This document shows, piece after piece, positions 1 through 6,867 of a stretch of 8,834 bases of DNA. Position 1 is the stretch's first letter, and each line of letters starts with the position of its first letter. Where the stretch lies: NCBI GenBank assembly GCA_966250375.1, contig CBINHE010000139.1:1-8834 (forward strand). The letters run 5' to 3'. The DNA is from CAMLDH01 sp966250375. GTDB lineage: Bacteria; Pseudomonadota; Gammaproteobacteria; Burkholderiales; Burkholderiaceae_D. A program made the position numbers and the translations under genes. The notes beneath the pieces are model-generated. The model ran no database searches. It saw only the letters and a program-made list of their open reading frames with translations, and was not told the DNA's origin.

Positions 1-571
1 GCCAGAGTCGTCGACCAGGCGATTGCTCTTCAATGGGCAGTAATAGATCTTGCCAGGCGATTCGATGAACAGCATCAGCCTTCGTCGCGTACCACGTATC
101 CATGAGCACGGTGCGGCAAGTCCGCCCCTTGTGATGCACCACATCGGTCAGCATATCGCGCACATGATCCAGCTTGGACAGGCCATCGCCTTGCGGGTCG
201 TAAATCCGGTAATCGATGACCCAGTGCTCTCCGGTATCCGGATTCACATACACACACGTCACCACACCGATGCCTTTGACAATCCCGTGCACATTGCCGC
301 TGTACTGCCGCCTCACCAACTCGATCTTGCACGAAAAATCCTTGTCGATAATCGTGTCGTCGAACACCTCGCAACCGGTTGGCGCCGCCGCGATCATGTC
401 TCGTACGTTGTCCCACACCAAATGCGGCGTCATCTTCTCATCGCGCAAAAATCGATTGATCGCGTCGTGACTCATATCATCCATGTGGTTGGCAAAATTC
501 GTGAGCGTAGGGTTAATCGGACTCACCAATAAATATTGGCAGTAATCGAGTCGGGTTGGGCGTTTGGGCAT
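1..571 (-). pseudogene. IS701-like DDE transposase, 5' part, frameshifted and cut by window edge
   Basis: The frame opens with ATG at 569-571 (MPKRPTRLDYCQYLL) and runs without a stop to codon 164 and beyond. Visible family features are WDNVRDMI, then CEVFDDTIIDKDF, which holds the likely first catalytic Asp, then RRQYSGNVHGI, DYRIYDPQGDG, and VLMDTWYATK, which holds the likely second Asp. After ATK (80-82) the expected continuation is in another frame: LMLFIESPGKIYYCPLK followed by SNRLVDDSG is read from 78 down to 1. The net shift equals one extra base or two missing bases, around 79-82. These elements normally have one uninterrupted transposase of more than 300 residues, so this copy is probably inactive. 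A sequencing error is possible. The catalytic Glu and the 3' half are not visible. Family assignment comes from recalled motif order, not a search. Confidence 0.75.
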
Positions 572-640
572 GACTGGAACTTTACGCAACCGCTCTCGTT
601 TTTAGGTTTACATCATTACATCTTGTTAACTTCTACGGTT

Positions 641-655
641 TTTGCGTAAGTCCTA
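641..655 (-). repeat. presumed outer end (terminal repeat) of the IS element
   Basis: Reading the minus strand inwards from about 655 gives TAGGACTTACGCAAA. It lies about 70-85 bases upstream of the transposase start, where an IS end would be expected. The matching end is outside the window, so this is a positional guess supported only by resemblance to ends I recall. Confidence 0.35.
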
Positions 656-670
656 ATTTATATTTAACAG

Positions 671-718
671 GGACAAACAAAAGCAATTGCCCGTCGCATT
701 GCGACGGGCAATTAGCTT
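671..718 (-). terminator. intrinsic terminator downstream of the thiolase gene
   Basis: The arms AATTGCCCGTCGC (685-697) and GCGACGGGCAATT (701-713) form a perfect 13-bp stem with a 3-base loop. The stem extends by four more pairs (681-684 with 715-718) past a single bulged base at 714. On the minus strand the hairpin is followed by a T-rich run (TTTGTTTGT, 673-681). It sits about 65 bases past the thiolase stop and would also shield that gene from the IS. On the plus strand the trailing run is less T-rich, so the minus direction is favoured. Confidence 0.85.
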
Positions 719-782
719 GTCTTGTCATGGTGCAGACCTTGGCACTAAAAAAACGAAGAGCGCGCGCCGTCTGATTGAACGG

Positions 783-1964
783 TTAAACCATTTCCAATGC
801 CAGCGCAATTCCTTGGCCGCCGCCGATACATAACGTCACTATGCCCCGGTCAAGGCGATCCCGCTTCATGGAATGCAGCAGGCGCGTTATCAGTATGGCT
901 CCGGTTGCACCGATAGGGTGTCCATGTGCAATTGCGCCGCCTTCGACATTGACGATATCTTCCGATAATTGCAATTCGCGCAGGCAAGCCAAGGTTATAC
1001 CGGCAAATGCTTCATTGATTTCGATGCGCTGAATATCTTCTATCGTCCAGCCAGTTCGCGACAATGCCTGTTTGACCGCCTGCACTGGCGCAATGCCGAA
1101 CATTGCGGGTTCGACGGCTGCCAAGCCGAAAGAGACCAGTTTTGCCATCGGCTCAACATTGTTTTGTTGAATGAAGTCTTGTGAAGCAACAATCATCGCT
1201 GCTGCGCCGCTGTTAAGGCCGGGTGAATTGCCGGCAGTGATCGTGCCGTCTTTGCGAAACGCCGGCGCCAGTTTCTTCAAGTTGTCGATCGTAATTTCGG
1301 GGCGCGGGTGCTCATCTTTAGCGAACTCCATCGGCCCCTTTTTTCCGGGTACTTCGACCGTAACGATCTCGCTGTCGAATTTCCCGTCGCGCTGCGCTTC
1401 GGTGAAGCGCAACTGTGAGCGCAAGGCCCAACGATCCTGATCTTCGCGTGTTACCCCATACTTTGCGATAAGGTCTTCCGTATGCCAGCCGGAATGTTCG
1501 GATGAGAATGCATCATGCAATCCATCACGCAACAAACTGTCGACAAGTTTACCGTCACCTAAACGATAACCCCAACGGCCATTCGTCACCAAATAAGGCG
1601 CTTGATCCATGTTCTCCATGCCGCCAGCTACTACGCAATGACTGGCATTGGCCATGATTTCCAGCGCAGCGCTGACGATTGCCTGTGCACCGGAACCGCA
1701 TACCCGGTTAACGGTCATCGCGTGCGTCGATACCGGCAAGCCTGCGCCGATCGCTGCTTGGCGAGCGGAATTCATCCCAGCGCCGGCTTGCACGACATGT
1801 CCCAAGATGACTGTATCAACTCTGTCGGGAGGTAAATTGGCGCGCTGAATGGTTTCTCGAACCGCAATGGCTCCCAGCTGGGGCGCCGATATTGTTTTCA
1901 ATGAACCGCCAAAGGTGCCGACTGGCGTACGAACCGGGTAACATAAAAATATGGGGGAGGGCAT
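783..1964 (-). CDS. thiolase (acetyl-CoA C-acetyltransferase family)
   Basis: This is a 393-residue thiolase, the usual length. Such enzymes condense two acyl-CoA molecules (for example 2 acetyl-CoA to acetoacetyl-CoA) or cleave 3-ketoacyl-CoA, in the cytoplasm. The catalytic set is complete: nucleophile Cys89 in NRVCGSGAQA, the NEAFAG motif near 317-322, His349 in AHGHPIGATG, and the second Cys379 in TLCIGGGQG. This spacing matches biosynthetic thiolases. The ATG at 1962-1964 is chosen because AAAGGA lies 6 bases upstream and MPSPIFLCYPVRTPVG is the normal N-terminus; an ATG nine codons earlier (1991) would add MLPFQKGLF. Where many relatives have NASGINDGA, this protein has NSPGLNSGA, so substrate range is uncertain. 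It stands alone: 167 bases separate it from the upstream gene and a strong terminator follows. Family confidence is high; the exact substrate is not determinable. Confidence 0.93.
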   Translation of the reverse strand: MPSPIFLCYPVRTPVGTFGGSLKTISAPQLGAIAVRETIQRANLPPDRVDTVILGHVVQAGAGMNSARQAAIGAGLPVSTHAMTVNRVCGSGAQAIVSAALEIMANASHCVVAGGMENMDQAPYLVTNGRWGYRLGDGKLVDSLLRDGLHDAFSSEHSGWHTEDLIAKYGVTREDQDRWALRSQLRFTEAQRDGKFDSEIVTVEVPGKKGPMEFAKDEHPRPEITIDNLKKLAPAFRKDGTITAGNSPGLNSGAAAMIVASQDFIQQNNVEPMAKLVSFGLAAVEPAMFGIAPVQAVKQALSRTGWTIEDIQRIEINEAFAGITLACLRELQLSEDIVNVEGGAIAHGHPIGATGAILITRLLHSMKRDRLDRGIVTLCIGGGQGIALALEMV

Positions 1965-2043
1965 AAACAATCCTTTTTGAAAAGGCAACAATATGCCGAA
2001 TCAATCCAGATCCGCTTCGACAGTACTATTGCCGCAACGCTTC

Positions 2044-2111
2044 AAAATGCAAATAAATTGCAATGTGCATTTGATAGTGCAAACGTGATAAAAATCCGTA
2101 AAAAGTTTGCA
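2044..2111. promoter_or_regulatory. putative control region of the thiolase gene with clustered TGCA motifs
   Basis: The gap upstream of the thiolase holds five short related motifs within about 65 bases: ATGCAAAT (2047-2054), ATTGCAAT (2057-2064), GTGCATTT (2065-2072), GTGCAAAC (2077-2084) and GTTTGCAT (2105-2112). Two inverted pairs can be drawn: AAATGCA (2045-2051) with TGCATTT (2066-2072), and GCAAAC (2079-2084) with GTTTGC (2105-2110). This may be an operator cluster, but no known regulator's consensus is recognised and no convincing -35/-10 pair was found. AT-rich composition could produce part of this by chance. Confidence 0.3.
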
Positions 2112-2131
2112 TGAGTTTTAACTGCGCCGGA

Positions 2132-3724
2132 TTATGTACGCAATGTGGCATTCACTTTTTCGCATATTGTGCGCAATGCCTTGGGATCGATACCGGACGT
2201 CACATCGACAACGATCGTATGCGCCATCTCGCCATTCGCCAATGGATCATGATTGCACAATTGGTGGGCAAGAATATCAAGTCCCGCATCCGATGGATCC
2301 TGGCTCTCCTGTCGCGACAGAATGCGAGACTTCAAAGTCGCCTCGTCGGCTCGCAGGTCAAATAGCAGAAAAGGAATCTTCAATTCGTTAGCCATTTGGT
2401 GGAACGAATTCCGTTGTGCTATCTTCAAGAACGCAGCGTCGACGATCACCGGAATACCGGCTTGCACCGTCGCTTTTGCCAAGGCGAGCAAGTGTCTATA
2501 GGTCAGTTCGCTGGTGTCGGCATCGTAAATTCCTGATCCAGGCGGCACGGCGGCATCCGATAACGCCGGTAGACCGCGCAAGCGCTTGCGCTCCACGTCA
2601 GAGCGCAATACCACCGCACCGAGAAGTTCCACCAACATTTTTGAAAATGTCGATTTTCCGCTTCCGGAAAAGCCGTGCGTGATCATGATTGCACAAGGCG
2701 AGGGCTTGATCTGAGCGGATGCGAACGCGAGATAGTTCTTCGCGATTGCTTTTTGGGTCAGCATTGCCGGCACGTCGGAAATCAGTTGTTGCGCACGCAG
2801 AGAGGCGACCTTGCATCGCACCAGTGCACGATAGACTTCGTAGTAACGCAGGACCGCCAAGCCGTCATAATCGCCGGTGACTTCCAGGTATTGATTGAGC
2901 AAGCGTGCCGCAAAGCCGGGCAGCTTCTGAAACCGGAGGTCCATGCGAATGAAGGCAATTTCATTCATCATATCAATCCAGCGCAGGCTTTCATTGAAAT
3001 CGATACAGTCAAATACTTCTACCTTGCCGTGCCGGGTGAGAATGTTGCCGCTATGCAGATCTCCATGGCCTTCTTTGACAAACCTGTGCTCTTTTCTGTT
3101 TTTAAATAGCGGCGCCAGCCGCTCTCGTTGCTCCTCGTCCCAGATTTTCAACGCTTCGAGCTCTTGCCGCTCGTCCTCTTCATGGAGCATCTCCGATAAC
3201 TGCGCGAAGTTATCGGTCGCGACCGCTTGCAAGGATTGTGGTGTTCCCCAACTGCTGTTTGCCGGAGACGGCGGAACACCTTGATGAAAGAGAGCGATTT
3301 TTTTCGCCAGTTGGTCAACTTCGCTTGACGTGAGTAGCCCATGTTGAATGCGGTGAATCCATATGTCCGCCTGCGAGAACGCCTGCATTTTCACTGCATA
3401 TTCAATCGGCGTACCGGCCCCATCGATGACAGCGTGTTCCGGCGTTCCTGTGATGGGTACTACGCAAAGATAAATCTCCGGCGCCAGACGTCGATTGAGT
3501 CGCAACTCTTCATGACAATAAGCGCAGCGTGATTCGAGACTGCGCGCGTCGATGAAATCAAAGCAAACCGCTTTCTTGATTTTGTAGGCAAAATGTCCGG
3601 CGATCAAAACCCACGATATGTGGGTTTCAATAATATGAACTTCGCGACGTGTTTTCCTTTTGAGCGCGCGGACCAATGACGCAATCAAGCGTTGCTGGCT
3701 TTGCAGAGTATCGTTGCCGATCAT
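2132..3724 (-). CDS. APH-like kinase fused to AAA/P-loop ATPase (bifunctional phosphotransferase/ATP-binding protein)
   Basis: The 530-residue protein joins two phosphate-transfer modules. The N-terminal part (about 1-330) resembles aminoglycoside/choline-kinase-like phosphotransferases: FAYKIKKAV (45-53) holds the likely ATP-binding Lys, HGDLHSGN (220-227) is the catalytic loop with Asp222, and VFDCIDFNE (237-245) holds the metal-binding Asp239. The C-terminal part (about 340-530) is a P-loop kinase-like ATPase, with Walker A GFSGSGKST (351-359), RSD (374-376) and hydrophobic strand VIVDAAFL (426-433). This fusion is a known, widespread architecture in proteobacteria. Annotation as a drug-resistance enzyme is by similarity only, and the natural substrate is unknown to me. 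Its ATG overlaps the stop of the sensor kinase gene by 4 bases (ATGA at 3721-3724), so the two are very likely co-transcribed and translationally coupled. No transmembrane segment is seen, so it is probably cytoplasmic. Confidence 0.9.
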   Translation of the reverse strand: MIGNDTLQSQQRLIASLVRALKRKTRREVHIIETHISWVLIAGHFAYKIKKAVCFDFIDARSLESRCAYCHEELRLNRRLAPEIYLCVVPITGTPEHAVIDGAGTPIEYAVKMQAFSQADIWIHRIQHGLLTSSEVDQLAKKIALFHQGVPPSPANSSWGTPQSLQAVATDNFAQLSEMLHEEDERQELEALKIWDEEQRERLAPLFKNRKEHRFVKEGHGDLHSGNILTRHGKVEVFDCIDFNESLRWIDMMNEIAFIRMDLRFQKLPGFAARLLNQYLEVTGDYDGLAVLRYYEVYRALVRCKVASLRAQQLISDVPAMLTQKAIAKNYLAFASAQIKPSPCAIMITHGFSGSGKSTFSKMLVELLGAVVLRSDVERKRLRGLPALSDAAVPPGSGIYDADTSELTYRHLLALAKATVQAGIPVIVDAAFLKIAQRNSFHQMANELKIPFLLFDLRADEATLKSRILSRQESQDPSDAGLDILAHQLCNHDPLANGEMAHTIVVDVTSGIDPKALRTICEKVNATLRT

Positions 3725-5946
3725 GATTGCGCATTCGGAATAACGATTTGTATGATCGTGCCGCCGGGACTGTCATCAATCGTCATTTCGCCGCCCAGCG
3801 CTGCTGTTCTCTCTCGCATTCCGATGAGTCCGAATGATCCCGGCTTTCGCAACTTGTCCCGTGAGATCCCGATACCGTCGTCGCTTATTCGCAGTACTAA
3901 ATAATTTTCGCGGCAATCCATTTTGACATCGACGCGCGTGGCTCGTGCGTGTTTGGCGACGTTATTCAATGCCTCCTGAACGATGCGATAAATTGGTGTT
4001 GCGACGGTATTGTCAAGCATCGGTTCGGACTGTGGAACATCGAGTGTAAATTCGATTGCATGTCGCTTCTCGAAATTGGCAAGCAATAATTCAAGAGCGC
4101 CGAACAGGCCGATATCTTCCAGCATTTTAGGTGGCAGATCGGCAATGATGCGCCGTACCGACGTAACCATGGCATCAACCAGTTCATTTAGGGTATTCAC
4201 CTGTCGTGCCAGCTTAGTGTCGTTCTTCGGCAGACTCTGTTGAAGCGATGACAGATCCATTTTCATTGCAGCCAATAATTGACCAAGGTCGTCGTGCATC
4301 TCTTGCGCCAGCCGCTTTTGCTCTTCTTCCCGCATGGAGTCGAGCATGGCAATCATTTTTTGCAGGTCGCGATGGGACCGTTCCAGTTCCATTTGCGCGC
4401 ATTTGGGTTCGGTCGGATCATGTATTTGTCCGAAATTCGCGATTTCTTCGGAGCGTACGAGTTGTGCCTGTCGGGCTTTTTGTATCGAGTCAGTGAGCGT
4501 AGGTTGCGTCAGATCACACAGCATGAGCGTGAAAAATGTTTTGCCATTGACCTTGATCTTGGAAATCGATGCGACGAAAGGAAATTCTTCGCCATTCGCA
4601 CGCAAAGCGACGTGCATTGATGACGCATCCATTCGGTATGCCGAAATACCGGCGGCCTTGAGATTCGCCATATCCAATGGTTTGGCACCTTTAAAGCGAT
4701 TTGGCAAGAATCGTGACAGTGGCGAGTTGATCGCCTCGGTTGCCGGGCATTGAAATATTTTCTCGGCGGCCGGGTTAAATAAAGCAATTTTCTGCGTCCG
4801 GTCAATCATGACAATTGCTTCATTAGCTAAATTCATGACGCCGGCTAATTGCGCTTCCAGGTCGCGCTTGTTCATCGTCATTGCCTTTGCCAATTGTGAC
4901 GCGCGATGTCGGGCATGTTGCGCAAGCCAGAATAGTAATAGGCTGATTGCGAATCCCGCGCCTGCCATTACTTTTGTTTTGACTGCGCCGGACGCCATCG
5001 AGACAGGCTTTGTCGTCAGCGAAATTGTCCACGGCTGTCCTTCAATAGTGGTGACTGTAGCTTTGCTTAGGGTACTTTTGTTCAAGGGCGAATGCGCGAT
5101 AATCGAAGACCTGTTTTCCTTGTCTTGCTTATTTTCTTGGATGGAATCAAACAGGTGTCCGCCGGTAATTTGAAGCGCAAAGTTATGCACCGGGTAGTTC
5201 AATGTGGCGCGTAAAAGGCTTTCTGCGATAAAAGGGATAGAGATAAATCCGATCAATTTACGGCGTCGTTCTTCGATAGTGATTGGCAGCGGCTCACCCC
5301 GATATAGCGGGAGAATCATGAGAAAGCCGGTTTGCGGTTTATCAGTGGTTGTCTTGGGCAAAATGAGTTTTTCGCCCAGTGCGATATTCCCAGTATCGCG
5401 CGCACGATTCAATGCAATTTGCATGAGCGGATCCGACGGCATATCGAAACCTGTTTCCAACACTGGGGGGGCAATGAATGATTCAAGATAAGCTGTCGGG
5501 ATCAGCAGATCCGTACCGCTACCGGGATGCACATCATAGTCGGGGAACTCTTCGTTGCGAATCGCTACGATGCGCGCCGTTTTTTCACTGCCGGCAATAA
5601 CCTCCGTGAATTCGAAACCTTGGGTCTCGCCCAGCGTCTCTGCGGACTTCAGACGGTTAACATGGTCGTGCCATGCTTTGCTTGTGATGACACTGTTTTC
5701 AGAAAAAGATGCGGCGCTGCGGCGTAAAATTTCCCTATTGGATTCAAGAGCCTTGCTGATATCGCCAAGCGCGCGTTCTGCCGTTAAATCGAATTCCATC
5801 GCCTCTGCCTGAGATTGGCTTATTCGCACTGCATACCATGCGAAGGTGGTCGCTGCCAAGGCTATCGCCAGTACAACCCATGCGAATGGCAACCGCATCC
5901 CTTTCAAGTGAAACAAAGCATGCAATCGAGGTGGCAACGGGTACAT
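3721..5946 (-). CDS. membrane sensor histidine kinase, CHASE-PAS-HisKA_3-HATPase (NarL/HPK7 type)
   Basis: This 741-residue protein has an N-terminal membrane segment (about 20-40) and a predicted periplasmic CHASE-like sensor (about 55-245, with YLESFIAPPVLETGFD, RARDTGN and GFLMILPLY). A second membrane segment lies at about 327-343 and a PAS domain at about 362-480. A charged, coiled-coil-like stretch (about 517-548) leads to HisKA_3 with phospho-acceptor His551 in EMHDDLGQ. The ATPase domain has N-box RIVQEALNNVAKHA (654-667), DDGIGI (689-694) and FGLIGMRER (705-713). All core residues are present. CHASE domains sense small extracellular ligands in other systems; the ligand here is unknown. 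Its partner would be a LuxR/NarL-type regulator, and none is in the window. The ATG at 5944-5946 gives the longest frame, with a TGA 7 codons upstream, but has no Shine-Dalgarno. Met17 is an alternative with AAAGGG immediately before it. The stop overlaps the start of the APH/AAA gene. Confidence 0.92.
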   Translation of the reverse strand: MYPLPPRLHALFHLKGMRLPFAWVVLAIALAATTFAWYAVRISQSQAEAMEFDLTAERALGDISKALESNREILRRSAASFSENSVITSKAWHDHVNRLKSAETLGETQGFEFTEVIAGSEKTARIVAIRNEEFPDYDVHPGSGTDLLIPTAYLESFIAPPVLETGFDMPSDPLMQIALNRARDTGNIALGEKLILPKTTTDKPQTGFLMILPLYRGEPLPITIEERRRKLIGFISIPFIAESLLRATLNYPVHNFALQITGGHLFDSIQENKQDKENRSSIIAHSPLNKSTLSKATVTTIEGQPWTISLTTKPVSMASGAVKTKVMAGAGFAISLLLFWLAQHARHRASQLAKAMTMNKRDLEAQLAGVMNLANEAIVMIDRTQKIALFNPAAEKIFQCPATEAINSPLSRFLPNRFKGAKPLDMANLKAAGISAYRMDASSMHVALRANGEEFPFVASISKIKVNGKTFFTLMLCDLTQPTLTDSIQKARQAQLVRSEEIANFGQIHDPTEPKCAQMELERSHRDLQKMIAMLDSMREEEQKRLAQEMHDDLGQLLAAMKMDLSSLQQSLPKNDTKLARQVNTLNELVDAMVTSVRRIIADLPPKMLEDIGLFGALELLLANFEKRHAIEFTLDVPQSEPMLDNTVATPIYRIVQEALNNVAKHARATRVDVKMDCRENYLVLRISDDGIGISRDKLRKPGSFGLIGMRERTAALGGEMTIDDSPGGTIIQIVIPNAQS

Positions 5947-5967
5947 GTCAAAGTGGAGGTGATTTCA

Positions 5968-6072
5968 ATGCCTCGGCGGCATGCAATGCTTGTTTGGGCT
6001 GCGCTAAATTATTTAAGCAGAGACATGCTCAAATATGTTGCGGTGCAATATGGTGTGAATGTTATTGTATAG
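5968..6072 (+). CDS. possible 34-residue small protein (unrecognised)
   Basis: A complete anti-SD match, GGAGGTGA (5955-5962), sits 8 bases (core to ATG) before a 34-codon ORF. The peptide begins MPRRHAM and continues with a mostly hydrophobic, helix-prone stretch (LVWAALNYL, LKYVAVQYG, VNVIV). It lies head-to-head with the sensor kinase start 22 bases away, so it is antisense to the kinase leader. I recognise no family. Evidence is only the ideal ribosome site and spacing; there is no conservation data and no clear promoter. The same bases on the kinase mRNA read ATCACCTCC, like the 3' end of 16S rRNA, so the match could instead be incidental or act on the kinase leader. Confidence 0.25.
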   Translation: MPRRHAMLVWAALNYLSRDMLKYVAVQYGVNVIV

Positions 6073-6282
6073 CGCACAAGGGCACAACTGATAGTTCATG
6101 CAGGAGAGCTACTATTTGTTTCGGTTAGGCAATATCGAATCAAGTTGAGAAAAACCGACGACCGCCGAACCCCTTTGTCCGGCACTGCCGCCATCGCGCC
6201 GCATCGTTTCCGCGTGTACGCTCGTAAAATTATTCGCGCCCGGCTTCCAGTGGCGAATATGATGTCGTTTTCCATTACCTTT

Positions 6283-6288
6283 TATACT
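6283..6288 (+). promoter_or_regulatory. probable -10 element of the DUF2721 gene
   Basis: TATACT differs from TATAAT at one base and ends 8 bases before the ATG at 6297. Transcription normally starts about 7 bases after the hexamer, which puts the start at about 6295, leaving a leader of only 0-3 bases. No good TTGACA-like -35 is seen at the right distance. The lack of any Shine-Dalgarno before this ATG fits a leaderless or nearly leaderless mRNA. Confidence 0.4.
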
Positions 6289-6296
6289 TGCTTGCC

Positions 6297-6770
6297 ATGG
6301 ATATTCAACTCGGGGACGTCAGCCATACCATTCAGTTAGCTATTGCACCGGTTTTTCTGCTGACGGGCATCGGCACCAATCTCATGGTCCTCACCAATCG
6401 CCTTGCGCGCATCATTGATCGGTCGCGCGTTCTAGAAGAGCGCTGGCTAGACGCCAATCAGGCCGAGCAGGCCAATTACAGCAGCGAGCTTGATGCGCTT
6501 TATAGCCGAACGCATCTCATCAATCGCGCCATTACCTTAAGCACATCGAGTGCTCTCCTTGTCTGTCTTGTGATTGCGGCGCTGTTTTTGGGTGATGCGC
6601 TTAATCTCGCTCTTGCCAAGTCCATCGCTGCATTGTTTGTACTGGCGATGCTGACGTTGATCGGGAGTTTCATTTACTTGCTGCGCGAGATATTTATCGC
6701 GACCCGAACGCTGGCGATACGCCGTCTGCCACCCTCCGCAAAACAGGGAGGGATTTCCCGCGGATCCTGA
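6297..6770 (+). CDS. DUF2721 family membrane protein
   Basis: This 157-residue integral membrane protein of unknown function has three predicted helices: about 12-32 (IQLAIAPVFLLTGIGTNLMVL), about 82-103 and about 109-129. Between helices 1 and 2 lies a conserved-looking charged loop (NRLARIIDRSRVLEERW) followed by acidic and polar residues. The opening VSHTIQLAIAPVFLLTGIG and the NRLARIIDR loop are characteristic of DUF2721 as I recall it. The ATG at 6297 is preferred over an in-frame TTG at 6288, because MDIQLGDVSHTIQ matches the usual family start; neither has a ribosome-binding site. It stands alone on the plus strand and ends 97 bases before the next reading frame. No catalytic residues are evident. 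Confidence 0.88.
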   Translation: MDIQLGDVSHTIQLAIAPVFLLTGIGTNLMVLTNRLARIIDRSRVLEERWLDANQAEQANYSSELDALYSRTHLINRAITLSTSSALLVCLVIAALFLGDALNLALAKSIAALFVLAMLTLIGSFIYLLREIFIATRTLAIRRLPPSAKQGGISRGS

Positions 6771-6867
6771 GCGTTTCCAGAGCATTTTCCGTGCGAGAAA
6801 AATTAAATTGCTGCTGGTCAATTCAATCGCAAATGCTGGTACAGTTATTCGGATTAAGCAAATAGAG

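Larger units (their letters stand above)
1..655 (-). mobile_element. IS701-like insertion sequence, one end only (truncated by window edge)
   Basis: The segment carries the 5' part of a DDE transposase reading leftwards from 571, plus about 85 bases of leader. The outer end is placed at about 653-656, where the minus strand reads TAGGACTTACGCA. I recall this type of sequence at the ends of some IS elements, so the boundary is inference from memory rather than from a visible pair of ends. The other end lies outside the window, so neither terminal inverted repeats nor a target duplication can be confirmed. An 8-bp inverted match (TTACGCAA at 581-588, TTGCGTAA at 642-649) lies inside the leader and may be a transposase-binding or regulatory repeat. 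Confidence 0.6.
5947..6296. other. intergenic region between divergent sensor kinase and DUF2721 genes
   Basis: This 350-base gap should hold the leaders and promoters of both divergent genes. The plus strand shows a small ORF with a strong ribosome-binding site (5968-6072) and a TATACT hexamer just before the DUF2721 gene, both listed separately. An inverted pair TATTCGC (6231-6237) / GCGAATA (6253-6259) lies 24 bases before that hexamer and could be an operator. On the minus strand TTGAGC and TAATTT (near 6008-6034) are a weak promoter candidate for the kinase with a short spacer. Nothing else is supported. Confidence 0.4.

Noticed and set aside
50..532. 160-codon plus-strand frame opposite the transposase.
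   Set aside because: Its sequence is rich in His and Arg with no family resemblance; it is the mirror of the minus-strand transposase, which has clear motifs.
2675..3109. 144-codon plus-strand frame within the APH/AAA gene.
   Set aside because: It lies wholly opposite the catalytic-loop region of a clearly real gene and shows no family features.
6145..6339. 64-codon plus-strand frame before and overlapping the DUF2721 start.
   Set aside because: No ribosome site, no recognisable features, and it overlaps a clear gene in another frame.
6732..6752. CCCTCC/GGAGGG hairpin at the end of the DUF2721 gene as a terminator.
   Set aside because: It is inside the coding region, has a 9-base loop and is not followed by a U-tract.
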